Assembly (NCBI GenBank): GCA_930367205.1
Contig: OV884013.1
Span: forward strand, 118,272,706 to 118,336,705
Source of the DNA: Acanthosoma haemorrhoidale
Taxonomy: Eukaryota > Arthropoda > Insecta > Hemiptera > Acanthosomatidae
Length of the DNA stretch: 64,000 nucleotides
Reading direction: 5' to 3'
Part shown: positions 47,272 through 58,939 of the stretch, in pieces
How positions within the stretch are numbered: the stretch's first letter is position 1
How the letters are laid out: the number at the start of each line of letters is the position of its first letter
Notes under the pieces: generated by a model
The model's database searches: none
Seen by the model: only the letters and a program-made list of their open reading frames with translations
What the model was told of the DNA's origin: nothing
Made by a program: the position numbers and the translations under genes

Positions 47272-47750
47272 CTAATTGGTAATGATTCATGTTGAATTGC
47301 AAAAGATTATTATTTCCAGTTTATCACTACACTGTTCTGTGAATTTTGAGCTGTGCATTAATACAATCAAATTTACAGCTTTACGTTGTTTTGCTACGTA
47401 AGATAAAAAGTTAAGAAGGGTTAATTACAATGAATAAACAAAATACAAATCAAATGGAATGCACAATTTATTGATAAACAAAAACATAACATATTGAGCT
47501 CAAAAAAACATAAATAAATACCCGTAGCTAATTGGTAATGAGTTTGTCGAAATTATCCATCCCTAATTTTGTTGAGTTATAAAAGCTTATTATTTCCAGT
47601 TTATCATTGGACTGTACAGTGAATTTTGAGCTGTGCATTGATGGAATCAAATTTACAGCTTTACTTTGTTTAGCTACGTGAGATAAACATAACATATTGA
47701 GCTCAAAGAAACCTATAAATAAATACCCGTAGCTAATTGGTAATTATGTG
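47272..47750. repeat. Direct duplication of about 245 bp
   Basis: The block TTATTTCCAGTTTATCA...TGAATTTTGAGCTGTGCATT...TTTACAGCTTTAC occurs at about 47310-47400 and again at about 47590-47690. The unit boundary CTAATTGGTAAT occurs three times (47272, 47530 and 47733). Possibly subterminal repeats of the transposon to the left. Confidence 0.75.
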
Positions 47751-47895
47751 AGAAACACACCCGAGCTGAAATAACTGTATAAGACAGAAGATGACACACG
47801 TGAGTAACGACCGCGCAATGACTGCCACTGCTCAAAAGTTCACTAAACCTAATAAACTCATCTTGAGAATGTTGTTCTCAGGCTAGCTGTCAACA

Positions 47896-48102
47896 GTTAA
47901 ATAATCTTTGTAGAGGAGGGTATTTTAAAAGAAATGAAAGAAAAGCTTTATTATGAAGTAAGAGTTATGTTACTACATACTGGGTCGGATGTTGGGGAAC
48001 AAGTGTCTTGTAAACAAGTGGGGACTGGGGCAAAGCTGAGACATATGTATGTAAGAGAAGGTTAGTTCCGAAGAATAGGGAGGGATGCGGTTGCTTACTT
48101 AA
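47896..48102 (-). repeat. Unclassified interspersed repeat E, copy 3
   Basis: Inverted copy of the 3' part of 28545-28931 and 31692-32106, from the shared terminus AAATAATCTTTGTAGAGG to the TTGCTTACTT block. Confidence 0.7.
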
Positions 48103-48351
48103 AAAATAACAATTAAAAATTGTCGGTTCAAATCATTAAGTAGGTAGTTAGTTACATGATTGAATATTTTTGAGTTAATTGCGATTTTAATTTTATTTTG
48201 AGTACTTGAATGTATTTTTTTTATGTAATTAAATCAAGTGCAGCATCATCGAGCTAAAAATATCACCTACTTTATATCTTGAAGGAATGACGCTTTTTTT
48301 TGGTTAAGTTTAAACTCTCGACGATATATTTATCCCATGTGTCATCCTCTC

Positions 48352-48356
<5 letters not shown>

Positions 48357-48416
<60 letters not shown>
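48357..48416. repeat. CT/CA microsatellite
   Basis: An uninterrupted CT run of about 50 bp passes into a short CA run. Confidence 0.95.
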
Positions 48417-48989
48417 TAAGTTATTGTAGCGTGGGAACGAAAACAGTTCCGTTGAGGGTAAATTGGATGACGCAGGCCTGGATCTGATAGCTACCGGTGA
48501 TGCCTAATATCGACCAATGCTACACCTCTTTCCACTTTTTAGATTCTGTTTCTGATTGTTCACTTTTTAACGTAGTTATTTTATTTCACCGGTAAAAAAA
48601 ATTACTGTTTTATTAAAAGGAAACAAAAACCGGAAGAAGGAAACAATAAAACAAAAAAAAAGAAGGTTTTTCCTCCAGTTTTAGAAAGCAAAACCACAAG
48701 CATCTGGAACGAAAACATGGCTGACAAATCTTACGCTTCTTTGGCTTTAGCAATATTTAAAAATTAAAACAAAAGATTAAATCTGGAAGTCATTTCATTT
48801 AGTAAATTTTTAATTTTTCATTGGCTCCACATACATCTTTACTCGCGAAAATTATCTTTGTCTAATTTATTTCAACTTGAATCCAACCATAGATAGATAA
48901 TATACAATAAATATACTCGCTTATTATAGTTTTCGACTTTTCAATTAAAAATTATTTGTGGTATATTAATTAATAACGAAAATGTTGGA

Positions 48990-49620
48990 CCTCTCTCAGT
49001 CTTAAATTGATGATATATAAATGTGTCCTCCGGCCAGCTCTGCGGTACCTCACTATTTACCCACTTGACTGAAAATACAGCCAAATGTCTCCAACATTTC
49101 CAGAATGGGAACATGCGAAAAGTGGTCCGACATACCACTCTCGAGAGGTTGTAGAACGCTGACCTGCACCCGTTGCTTGGTGTGCCGTCGGTGGGTGAGT
49201 TCATACGCCGGAGACACATCAAGTTTTTTGTCTCGTTGCAGCACCTAACCAACCCAGTGTTTAACACCCAACCACCCCTCTCGCATCGATGGCAAGCAAA
49301 TGTCGGGTAAAAATTAGGTTAAGAATTAGTATGTAAGTTAGTTTTAAGTTAGATCAAAAAGGTGAGCCCCATCACTTTTATTAGTCAGTTGAGTCCAGTC
49401 ACGTATAATGTATCATTATACTTGTTTATTCATTATATAATTTTTATAAAATAACAAAACTTGTTTATAATGTAATATAGCGATGCTACAGGAAATACAA
49501 AAATAAATTGTAAATAGATTCACCTGAGGATCTATAATTGTATATAATTATCATTAAATTTAAAAGGGCTATAAAATAAAAAAAAATATAAAAAAAATAA
49601 AAAAAAAATAAAAGAAAAAT
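48990..49620 (+). mobile_element. LINE family A 3' end, copy 3
   Basis: Plus-strand copy. It starts in the reverse transcriptase C-terminus (block before KCLQHFQNG...RKVVRHT) and runs through FFDSL/LQHLTNPV and the 3' untranslated region to a long A-rich tail (about 49575-49620). Frames are interrupted. Confidence 0.88.
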
Positions 49621-50504
49621 AAATTAATAATTATAATGTAGGACCTGTATTGATCTCTGAATACTGAAATTTTCAACAAATATCTATATTGTGTTGCAAT
49701 GCCGTCAATGAACGCGATATTAAGCAAACAAAACCTAATGCATTCCACTGTGATGGCACTAAGTACGGGATTTTAATTTTTGGTTCATAAAGCTTCTTTT
49801 TCTTTTTTTTTTTTTTCCAGAAATAGCTGTAAAATCCTTTTCCTCTTGATCTGCGCAATGTGGTTTTTAATACTTTCCATTAATGTATTTTAATCGTCAA
49901 TTTATGATTAGCGTATTCCGTAGGCATTGAAAAATACACATTTAAATTTTTAAATTGCCTCAGATGTGCCTTGCGCTTATAACTAGGCATCGTACTCATT
50001 CCAATCCACAACATATATAGTCCCTGTGTTTAATATTATTAAAACCAAAAATACCAAAAACAAATTTCTTTCCAAGCACTGTAAAGTAAAAATAATAATA
50101 ATTGAATACATTGAAAAATCCTTGAAGAGGAAATGCTGTAATACCAAAATGACAGAAAAACGATCGCTATATGAGAGCATAAATGACACTTGTGAGATGG
50201 CTTAAAACAAAATAACAAAGACAGAACCATTTTCTTGACTTTAATAGTTTGAAGGTTTATAATGCACATATTTTGTCTAGACTTAGGGCATAATATACCC
50301 ACAGAAGAAATGAAAAATTCTACATTTTAGTCTTCATGGTGTTTCTAAGTAATAAAGAATAGTTTTTGATATCGTTACGGCTCGCTCATTCACCCCCACG
50401 AAGCAAAATGAGTCAAATCCAGGATCGAAAACCGAAATAAAGGTTGTGAGTTGTGTATAAACCTTGCATTAATCCCAATGGGTGCAGTACTACCATATAC
50501 TATA
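49621..50504. other. Unassigned AT-rich sequence
   Basis: No supported gene. Confidence 0.45.
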
Positions 50505-51283
50505 TGTTGGGTTGGCAAGAAAGTGATTTTGATTGAACGAGTAGATAGCGTTATGTTTGTTTCGTTACTCTTTTGTCAATGGAGTGCAAAAATAAGCATT
50601 TTCGACGCATTTTAATTTTTTATTTTCATAAGGGCGATAAAGCGGCTGAGGCTCACAAAGAAATGTGTGAAGTTTATTGTGTTGATTGTTTAACAGAACG
50701 CACGTGTCAGAATTGGTTTAAGAAATTTCGTTCTGGAGATTTTTCACTGAAAGATGACCAAAGTTCTGACCTTCTCAAATTGATGACAAAATTAAAGCCA
50801 TAATTGAATCGAATCGTCATATAACTGTGCGAGAGATTGAAAAACAGTTAAATGTATCACACACAACAATTGAAAGTCATATAAGACGTCTTGGACTTGT
50901 TAAGAAGCTCAATATTTGGGTTCCACCGTAGCAACACGTACAAAACAATTGGAGCTTGGTTGGGAAGTGATGCCGCATTCCCTATACAGCCCCTACCTTG
51001 CACCATCGGATTATCATTTATTTCGAAGTTAACAAAACTTCTTAAATGGTAAAAATTTCAGTAATAACGATGACCTACAATCGCACTTGGTTGAGTTTTT
51101 TGCTGATAAGGACCAGAAGTTCTATGAGCGCGGGATCATAAAGTTAGCAGAAATATGGCAAAAGGTCATCGAACAGAAAGGAAGATATTTGCCTGATTAA
51201 AGTTCATTTTTTGTATTGAAATAATTGAGTTTTATTTCACACTAAAAAAACCGAAATTAATATACTTTCTTGCCAACGTCAAT
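50505..51283 (+). mobile_element. Mariner transposon, internally deleted (family M3)
   Basis: Inverted ends GTTGGGTTGGCAAGAAAGT (50506) and ACTTTCTTGCCAAC (51264-51277), with TA at the outer borders. About 780 bp remain of the usual 1.3 kb. The N-terminal transposase region is followed after a central deletion by the C-terminal codons and a short A-rich 3' region. The family matches the type related to the transposase part of SETMAR. Confidence 0.9.
50579..50803 (+). pseudogene. Mariner transposase, N-terminal DNA-binding part
   Basis: From the ATG at 50579, the first helix-turn-helix and the diagnostic ERTCQNWFKKFRSGDFSLKD block are clear. The frame ends near 50803; homologous coding (TVREIEKQLNVSHTTIE) continues in another frame. 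The catalytic Asp segment is deleted except for HSLYSPYLAPSDYHLF (about 50975), which contains the third catalytic position. The C-terminal piece EIWQKVIEQKGRYLPD ends near 51200. Confidence 0.88.
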
Positions 51284-51919
51284 ATAATGACGGTTACAAA
51301 TAAGCTATACCTCTTCAGTAAACAAATATTGTCTAAAATATTTAATTAATTTCAGTGGAAAATATTAACAACATAAGATAGAATGTACTCCATTAAAATA
51401 CAGTGGAGTTTAGTTAGTCTGGAGTTTTGAGAGGCCGTTAGGTGGATTCTTTGGAAGAAACCCACTAGCCCTTATATCTTTATCCTCACCCTTTGAGAAT
51501 ATTATCTTCACGATCTGGCCCGAACAAAGTATTCACATCCACAAAGGATATGTTTATGCCATTCTTCTCATGTTTTCCATCATTTATTGTTTGTAGGGCG
51601 TACTCATTCAGGAACCATCGGTATGTATCTATTTCAACAATAATGGTTGTACAAGTATTTCAATCAGTCTGAAATTCCAACTTTATATTCCACAACAACT
51701 CAAATAGCATCATTAGTATTCACCTAAAGACAATGATGCAAGGTATCGACAAAAACTAGGACTACAATGCATCAAAGACGCTAACACAAAACAAATTAAT
51801 AAATACCGAGCGAATGAAATGTCAGATTCTTTAAGTGAATATATTAAACTGCATATCTTTTTCCAAAAGCTGTTTATTTAATCAAAATATGCTCCATTTA
51901 CTTCAATACACTTTTCCCA

Positions 51920-52396
51920 TAAAATATTGATGTGGCCAATATGTGGTGTCAACAAGATGGTGCCACATGCTATACGGCCCATGAAACAATTCAAATACTG
52001 CATGAGACATTTCCAGGTCGTGTACTCTTCGTTTCGGTGAACAGCATTGGCCCCCTAGATCGTGTGATTCAACACCTTTACATTTCTTTTTATAGGGTTA
52101 TTTGAAGTCAAAGGTGTATGTCAACAAGCCCACATCCACCCGTGCATTAAAAGAGTAAATTCAACGCTGCATCAACGAAATTCAACCACATTTATGACAA
52201 ATGGTCATGGAAAATTTCGACAAAAAAGTGCGTATGTGCCAGCAAAGTCGTGGAGGCCATTTGCCCGATGTGTTATTCCATAAATAACCCTACCCTATTT
52301 AGTTTATAATTCAATAAAAAAAAGTAACAACAAAAACACTAAAAAATGTGTTTTCTATTTAAATCAAATCTTGCGTTAATTCTGGGACACCCTTTA
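51920..52396 (+). mobile_element. Mariner-like transposon, 3' half, family M1 copy 4
   Basis: Starts in the catalytic region (DVANMWCQQDGATCHT) and runs through degenerate RSCDLTPLDF and INEIQPH blocks to the intact terminal repeat GCGTTAATTCTGGGACACCC. 5' half missing. Stop codons in frame. Confidence 0.87.
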
Positions 52397-52596
52397 TATA
52401 TACCTAAGATTGTAACATGTGATTAAATTTCTATGGCTATATTTTATTGTATTTATTTCTTACTGTGATTTTAAAACTAGAATCATCCAAAATATGATAA
52501 CATATAATCATTCGAAATAGATTCGTCAAAATATGCACAGTCAAATTTGGCTAACGCCCGAGCTGTGCTGATAATAAAGATATAATATGGGTGTAG

Positions 52597-52947
52597 ATGA
52601 GTGAACAGTTCAACCCAGGAATACAACAAGTGAGCCCTGCCTATGACCTGAGGGCTTCTGAAGGGATTATGAGATGGGCCCTAGGACTGGCCGAGGTAAC
52701 TGGGTTAGAAGGGCTCATTAGCCTGGTGCCTACTCGGCATACTGATGTCCTGGCTCTACCAGTGTACGATTTATTAGTGTTGATACTCACAGCACTTTCT
52801 CTTGTCCTCTGTATTCGTCTGTCTTTGTTAGTCATGGTTCTTAGCAGCCTCCCCTGTCGCTGTAGCTTACCTGATCTTGGAAATAGGGCTAATTACACTG
52901 GACAACTCTACGGAAAACACCATCAATTTGAACTATTAACTGACTAG
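52597..52947 (+). CDS. Possible exon or gene fragment with a membrane segment
   Basis: A 116-codon frame with balanced codon use, unlike the AT-rich DNA around it. Residues about 55-85 form a hydrophobic stretch (LPVYDLLVLILTALSLVLCI) followed by a Cys-rich turn, as in a C-terminal membrane anchor. The general layout recalls the tail of insect UDP-glycosyltransferases, but the match is weak and no sugar-binding signature is present. An AG precedes the ATG, so it could be a last exon. I cannot identify it; a remnant of an unknown element is equally possible. Confidence 0.3.
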   Translation: MSEQFNPGIQQVSPAYDLRASEGIMRWALGLAEVTGLEGLISLVPTRHTDVLALPVYDLLVLILTALSLVLCIRLSLLVMVLSSLPCRCSLPDLGNRANYTGQLYGKHHQFELLTD

Positions 52948-53296
52948 ATCAGTGGAAATGTGACAAAAAATAAGATATTCTTTCACCAAAGTAAATATAA
53001 CAAAAATTGTATTCATTTTTTCAATTCCTAAATCTTTTATTTTTTTTTTATTATTGCAGAAACACAAGTGTATTTTTTCTCCTGGTTATTAAGGAAATAC
53101 CCCAAAAAAATGACATGTTAGCGTACTCAGTACACAATATCCGACATTCCTTTGGTTTTTAGAGGCGTATTTCTTTATATAATACTTTAGAAAATAAAAC
53201 GGTGGAGATTTTTCCGGACTGGATTTTGAATATAGTTGATTTTTATTACTATTAATCTTGATTTAAATGTTCCCACATTACCTTCACCCTCTGCCG

Positions 53297-54095
53297 CAAG
53301 TCTTGTCCTCTAGTTTCTTTTAATTCCTCTCCCTGTATCCGAGTCAGTACGGTACTTAAAGCTTTCATTTCGACAAACGGCTGACCTGGAACCCAAATAC
53401 AAGGCTAAAAAGACAAGAACTAAAAATACGCTTTGGACAACTGTACAGACTACTTCAAAGGACATCCCATCTCTCAATAGAAAACAAATTACTAATTTAT
53501 AAAGTTATACTTAAGCCAATCTGGACATACGGAATAGAGCTATGGGGTACAGCAAAAAGTCAAACAGTCGATCGAAAGTCCTGAGAACAATAATTAATGC
53601 CTTTAGTCAGCAACAAATTTCTTCATAATGATCATAATATACCCTAAATTCTTGAACTCATCCCTTCCAAGTTCATGAAATTCCATAGCAACCTATCCAA
53701 CCACCCTATTCCCGTAGCACAGTCATTGCATCCCACCACTCATCCCTATAATCCCCTTCAGAGACTGAAACGGCAGTGGGGCCGTGACCTGCTATAAATG
53801 CGTGACAGTGGGATTCCTGGCAATGGTCAGTTTCTCCAATCATGTCCAGAGCGTATGTGGCTCTCGCGCTGTTGGTCAGCCTCCACTGGCTCGTATCCGG
53901 TGACGCGACTGACGGAAGAGCGTGGGGGACTTCCGAAGACTCCGCTTCCTTTCTCGCATGGGAGGAAGGTAACAACCATGTGGATTTGGGAGGCCTCTGG
54001 GCTGTTTGTAAATGGTGTATGAATTAAAAATTGTAAATATGGTTTATCACAACTACTTATTGCCCAGTAAGAAAGATTTTATCATAATAAAGCTG
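53297..54095 (+). mobile_element. LINE family D, 3' fragment, copy 2
   Basis: Homologous to 40568-41412 along its length, with a deletion near 53560. Contains the degenerate reverse transcriptase C-terminus, the FHSNLSNHPI-type end and the GC-richer 3' untranslated region. It ends at ATCATAATAAAGC. Confidence 0.83.
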
Positions 54096-54239
54096 TTAAA
54101 ACAGAAATTTGATTTATCTTAGTAAAAATGTCAACTGATACTATCTATTTGAATATGCAGGGAGAAGCCAATTCGTTCAATGAAGGTCAGTGCTTTATTG
54201 TTCAATTTTCCTTGATTTAATCCTCCGAGTCTAAATTTC

Positions 54240-54600
54240 TGTCGAGAAATTCGAAATTTATAGCGATCAGTAGTGATGTGACGAATGGTTAATGGTTATT
54301 ATTAACTCATAGCATTCTTCGCACGTTGGTCTGTCGGGGTTGAGAAGATGGGTTATAGGGTTATAGCCTAGTCATATTCTCGAACCGGTATGATTATACC
54401 TGTGATTACTTTTCAGACATTCCATTCGGTGATACTCTAAGCTTCCTTTATGGGTCTCTTTCTGCCGTCAGTATCTCCATCTATGTCAGAACCACTCGGG
54501 TCAGATCTTTTCAAGAAACCATAATCGGCCATGCAATACATGAGGAGGATCCCACACGATAGAATTTAGCCTCCTCCAGTTAAGATGGGTCTGTTGATTT
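54240..54600 (-). pseudogene. Degenerate LINE RNase H/C-terminal remnant
   Basis: On the minus strand, LLNPDRPTCEECYEL (about 54345-54305) resembles the Cys-rich end of RNase H-bearing insect LINEs, where a Pro-X-Cys-X2-Cys block is followed by a His/Cys segment. The surrounding frame is heavily broken. Different from families A-D. Confidence 0.4.
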
Positions 54601-55419
54601 TTTTTCCTTCTGTATTGAGTACCATTAACATCAATGTTTTATTTTATGGGCCCCATTCTGCTATGTTGAAGGCACTTTGTATCGCTAGTTATTACCACCT
54701 GAAGATACTGATGGTTTCCGGTAGTTTATATTTAGTGATATTTTGATAGGTTATTACACCCTATCTAGAATCGCTTTGGTTTATCGATTGCTTACTACTA
54801 GAGGATATGATTTTTTAGTTGGTTGGATATTGTTCATTAGTCGATTTAGAATACGATTTTGGTACAGTAGCCGTTCAGTTACAAATCCTTGGTAAAGTTC
54901 ATGGTGTTATTTTATTATTCGTAGGGAGGAGATTCCTTTCTGTAATTTCAAACTTGGATGGAATTAATTCTTTTAGCGAAAAGGATTCTAGGTATTTCCG
55001 AGCTTTTGAGCTCCGAGTGTTTATATGAATAAATGGAGAAAGAAAGATGGGAAGTTCTTATAAAGGAATTTAGAAGAGACTATAGCACATAGGCATTTTA
55101 TTCTAACGTTGGAATTACTTCTTTTTTAATCGTAGGAAGAGGGACTCAGACGGAGTTTTAGAGGGTACAAAAATATTTAAAAATTGAAATTTTCACGTAC
55201 TTGTATTTTTTGTTGGATATTTTATTGATTGGTATTCAGTTATTTGGCAGAAGGTTTACACTCCCAACATCCCAACATCCCAAGGTTAACATCATTGATC
55301 AAAAAAAAAAACTCGAAATTTATCTGTTTGAATTTAATGTAAAGAAAACAACATTACTTTCCGGTCCCCCTAATATATTGCTTATGGTGTCTATTTTGGC
55401 AAAAAGGTTCGGGTATTAA
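54601..55419. other. Unassigned sequence
   Basis: Short ORFs only, with no recognised domain. Confidence 0.4.
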
Positions 55420-55441
55420 TTAACACTAAACATACCAGCAC

Positions 55442-55795
55442 TTAATACATACCTATTTCTACCATGACCGGGCGTTGTGTTTCCTGATTTAATGTCTGAA
55501 ATATGGGTTTTATGAAGGAAATAAACAAAATAACTTTATTATAATTAAATAAAATTGTATATTTTCGATTTCTATTACAAACACAAGGAATAAAAAATTG
55601 TAATTCATTCCTCATCGCATTTTTTACATATGCAGGGTAGAACAATTGTACATTTTCCGCAAACATATTTTTCGCATCTAGAAATAAAGCTGATGGTTCA
55701 GTTGCTAAGTAAAAGTACTTTTGTTTTTGGTTTATTTTTGAAGATTGTAAGAGTGCAATTATCATTGTGAAAATTTTAGATGAAAAGCGTTCCAT
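55442..55795 (-). pseudogene. piggyBac transposase, C-terminal part
   Basis: The minus-strand frame opens with MERFSSKIFTMIIALLQSSK and includes YVKNAMRNELQFFIPCVC, resembling the region leading to the Cys-rich tail. The order and position inside the inverted ends support the assignment; the motif match itself is moderate. Confidence 0.6.
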
Positions 55796-55994
55796 AGCTT
55801 CGCAATTATTGGTAATTCCCTTTATTTAAGCGGATAGTTCCAACTAACGTAGTTTTTTTTTCCTAGCAGTTGTATTGTTAGGGATTTGCAATTATCTGTG
55901 ATTACAGTTCTTCCGCAACCTGTAAATGGCTCCATGAGCTTAAGCACAGCATATTCAGAGAGTGGTACTGAAGAAGGCCTGTTTTCACCTTTCC

Positions 55995-56264
55995 CTAGCT
56001 ATGGAAGTGATTTATGATGCATTTGCTATCAACGTCAGATGCCAACCAAAATTTGATTCCAAATTTACCAGGCTTGTTAGACATGTATTGGGTAAATCTA
56101 CATCTTACATTAGTCGGAAATAGCTGTTCGTCTACAGTAATGTCACTACAGGGTTCGTAACATTTTTGGCTGTCCTCAATGAATAATTCCAAATTATAGA
56201 CATCATGGCAAATTTGTCTGTATTTATTTCCCAACAGATCCATCGATCGCAGCATACTGTTCAT
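55995..56264 (-). pseudogene. piggyBac transposase, catalytic domain fragment
   Basis: An 89-codon frame with ITVDEQLFPTNVRCRFTQYM followed by NKPGKFGIKFWLASD. This is the hallmark central block of piggyBac transposases; the Asp of VDEQ is one of the catalytic residues. It is cut off upstream and downstream by deletions, so no active enzyme can be made. Confidence 0.92.
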
Positions 56265-56810
56265 TTTGGTCTATCTCTTCTTCAGAACTTGAGAGTAATC
56301 TTATTTATTTTCGTACAGGACATATATTCAAAATATTTTCCTCTTCATCATGATTTTTGGTGCATTCAAACTCATTATCATTTCCAACCAGCATATCTTC
56401 ATTTTCAGAAAATTCATCTTCATCAATATCCGAAAACCCTTCCCCTTATATCTTCTAAGAACTTGTACTGTCTTGATGGTTTGGATATTTTTCTGGGTAA
56501 AGAATAATCTTGGTCAGTAATGAAGTAAAGCTATCAAAATAAAACATGAGCTACTTACCTATAATTTTAGTTTTTATTACCTTTTTTTTAAATAAAATTT
56601 CTCCCGGTCAAGTGACCGGCTGTGGTTGATAACGGTATACGACAAGTATTACTCAAAATAAACAGAATACTAATAAAAAAAAATAATAGAATATTAAGTG
56701 TATATAATAAATATAAAAAGTCATGAAGTCAAGTGCGCAAAAGCGATAAGATTATATGCGCTTTTTCAATGCAAAATTCAAAAGACCGGTTATGGTATGT
56801 TTAGTGTTAA

Positions 56811-57900
56811 TTAACCTGTAGAGAGACATAATAAAAGGAAATGACGTGGACTCAGTCGATTAGTTGGCAGCAATAGTATCTTGATTTCATTTTAATGAAC
56901 GTTTGCTTGATTGTACTTTAGTGAGAAGTAAGATTTGGAACAGTTCAAAAGTCCACTTAAAAAACGCCCGCTCAAATTACCAAGCGCCCATTAACAAGCT
57001 TAGAAGGCTCTCGCCTGGTGACCTTCGAGTAGGCTCCTTCACGATGTTTACTCGGCCTTCTGATCACAACTTTGTAAGCACATAAATATTATGTTCATCT
57101 AAGCAGAACTGATGGCGATAAACAGTATAAAAATAGTATACATAACAAAACTGTAAACTTGAACGGTACATCGAGTTTACTGTCTCACAATACCAGTAAA
57201 ACAACTACACACAAAACCCATCCGAGTAAAAACTACAAAAAAAAACATATAAATTAAGTATATGAGTGCGGAAAAGACTTCACTACTGATGAAACTATAA
57301 AGTCTCCGAGTTTACGTCACCATCTATTGAATTAAAGTGAACGTTCTTAAAAAACCCAGAAGCCATTCTCCAGTTTATGTTTATATTAGGTTTAGACCGT
57401 ATTGTTTACGAGCGGAGAGCTAAAGTCGAAAACAAGCTGGGGAAAAATTAAATGAAAAGTAGACCCTGCTTAGAGAAAATAGGTTTGTATTTTCCACCAA
57501 TGTCATTGCATTACAATAAGTGAGTATAAGTGAATCTATTTTAATTATTTAACGTGCTATTTATTTATAATATTTTATTGTTTCTTTCCTAAATGACCAT
57601 TGACCTTTCTTCCACTAATGACTATAGCTCTAGTATTTTAGTTTATCCTACTGTCGGCAGTCCGCTTAAAACGGAGTGACAAGAAAGGTGCAGGCAGTGT
57701 ATTTAATGAATACAGCGATAAGATTGGCACCGATGCCGATATCGACAACGGCACAGCAATACGTGCTGCCTGAAAACCCAACGAGATCTCAATAAGATAT
57801 TTTGTTTGGGCTCCATAGACAGTAAATAAGTTTTGATCAGAGGGTAATTCGAAGTAAGAGTCTTCATTGTTTTGTTTGAGAGGATTTCAGCAATATCTTA
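56811..57900. other. Unassigned AT-rich sequence
   Basis: A 60-codon ORF at 56903-57085 has no recognised domain. Nothing else seen. Confidence 0.4.
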
Positions 57901-57904
57901 TCCT

Positions 57905-58245
57905 CATGGTTGGCACCTCCCTTGCATGCGAGAGAGCAAGCGGAGTCTTGGGAAGTCCCACACGCTCCTCCGTCAGCCGCGTCACCGGATACGAGCCAGC
58001 GGAGGCTGATCAATAGTGCGAGAGCCACAGACGCTCAGGACATGATTGGAGAAACTGGCCATTGCCAGGACTCCCACTGTTGCGCATTTATAGCAGGTCA
58101 CGAGGCCACTGCCGTTTCAACCTCCGAGGAGGATTATAGGGATGAGTGGAGCAGTGCAATGACTGTGCTACGGAATTAGGGTGGTTGGATAGGCTACTAT
58201 GGAATTTCATAAACTTAAGAATTAATTAAAACACCAAAATATTTA
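57905..58245 (-). mobile_element. LINE family D 3' end, minus-strand copy
   Basis: Homologous to 34078-34352 and 37208-37621. Its right edge includes the block GGCTACTATGGAATTTCATA and AAGAATTAATTAAAACACC shared with the copy at 37.6 kb. The 89-codon plus-strand ORF here is antisense and not a gene. Confidence 0.8.
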
Positions 58246-58939
58246 CACTTTATAAAGTAATTAATTGACAACTCCTAATCGTTTAATAGAGTTCGTGACA
58301 TTAATGAAAATGAGATTGTATAATAAAATCTTAGGTTGTACAGAGGAAAATGACCAAAGTAGACCAACCGGGATGAAACAGTAATGGTTTCTGGTTAAAA
58401 CAGGAAAAAAAAACAACTTAAAAACCTATATGCTGAAAAATCGTCAACATTTGCTGTTTATCTCCGGTTTGAGGAAAGAAGCGAACTCAGCCGTGGGTTA
58501 GTAGGTTAAGTGCCTCAGCGTTTTAGTTTTTAAGTGCTATCTGCGAACTTGGAGGAATATAGAGGGACTTGGAGACCCCCCCCCCCATCCAGGAAAGTTT
58601 GTCCCACCCGCCCTATTAGAGATTGGGAGGAACCAAGTTTTATCTCGGCTACACTTTAACATGGTTCCTATTTTATAGGTGCAGTAATGTGTCCACTAAG
58701 CAATAAATTTCCTTTTATGTCAAAATTTAGTGTTGTTCAACCTTTCCCGTTTGGGAACCAATACTTTTTTATTTATAACGCTTCATTAAATTCGATATAT
58801 TTCACGTGTGTGAAATTATTGTATACTTCAAATAAAATCAACTTATTTTCAATACTTATGACTCAAAAATAATCTTTTACTAATGTGCAACGCATCTAGT
58901 ATCAACTCTTGGTTATGAGTAAAATATTTAAAAAAATAT
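58246..58939. other. Unassigned AT-rich sequence
   Basis: No gene. A C run lies at 58578-58587. Confidence 0.45.

Larger units (their letters stand above)
55424..56806 (-). mobile_element. piggyBac-type transposon, internally deleted
   Basis: Perfect 14-bp inverted ends, CACTAAACATACCA (55424-55437) and TGGTATGTTTAGTG (56793-56806), each bordered by TTAA (55420-55423 and 56807-56810), the signature of this superfamily. GACCGG motifs near both ends look like subterminal repeats. At 1383 bp it is well short of the roughly 2.4 kb of full elements. Three transposase pieces remain in order on the minus strand: the acidic N-terminus (about 56500-56300), part of the catalytic domain and the C-terminal end. 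Confidence 0.95.

Noticed and set aside
57910..58179. 89-codon plus-strand ORF, with similar ones at 37224-37586, 34155-34343 and antisense to 53706-53975
   Set aside because: All are antisense to the LINE D 3' untranslated region. Similarity between them reflects the repeat, not a protein family.
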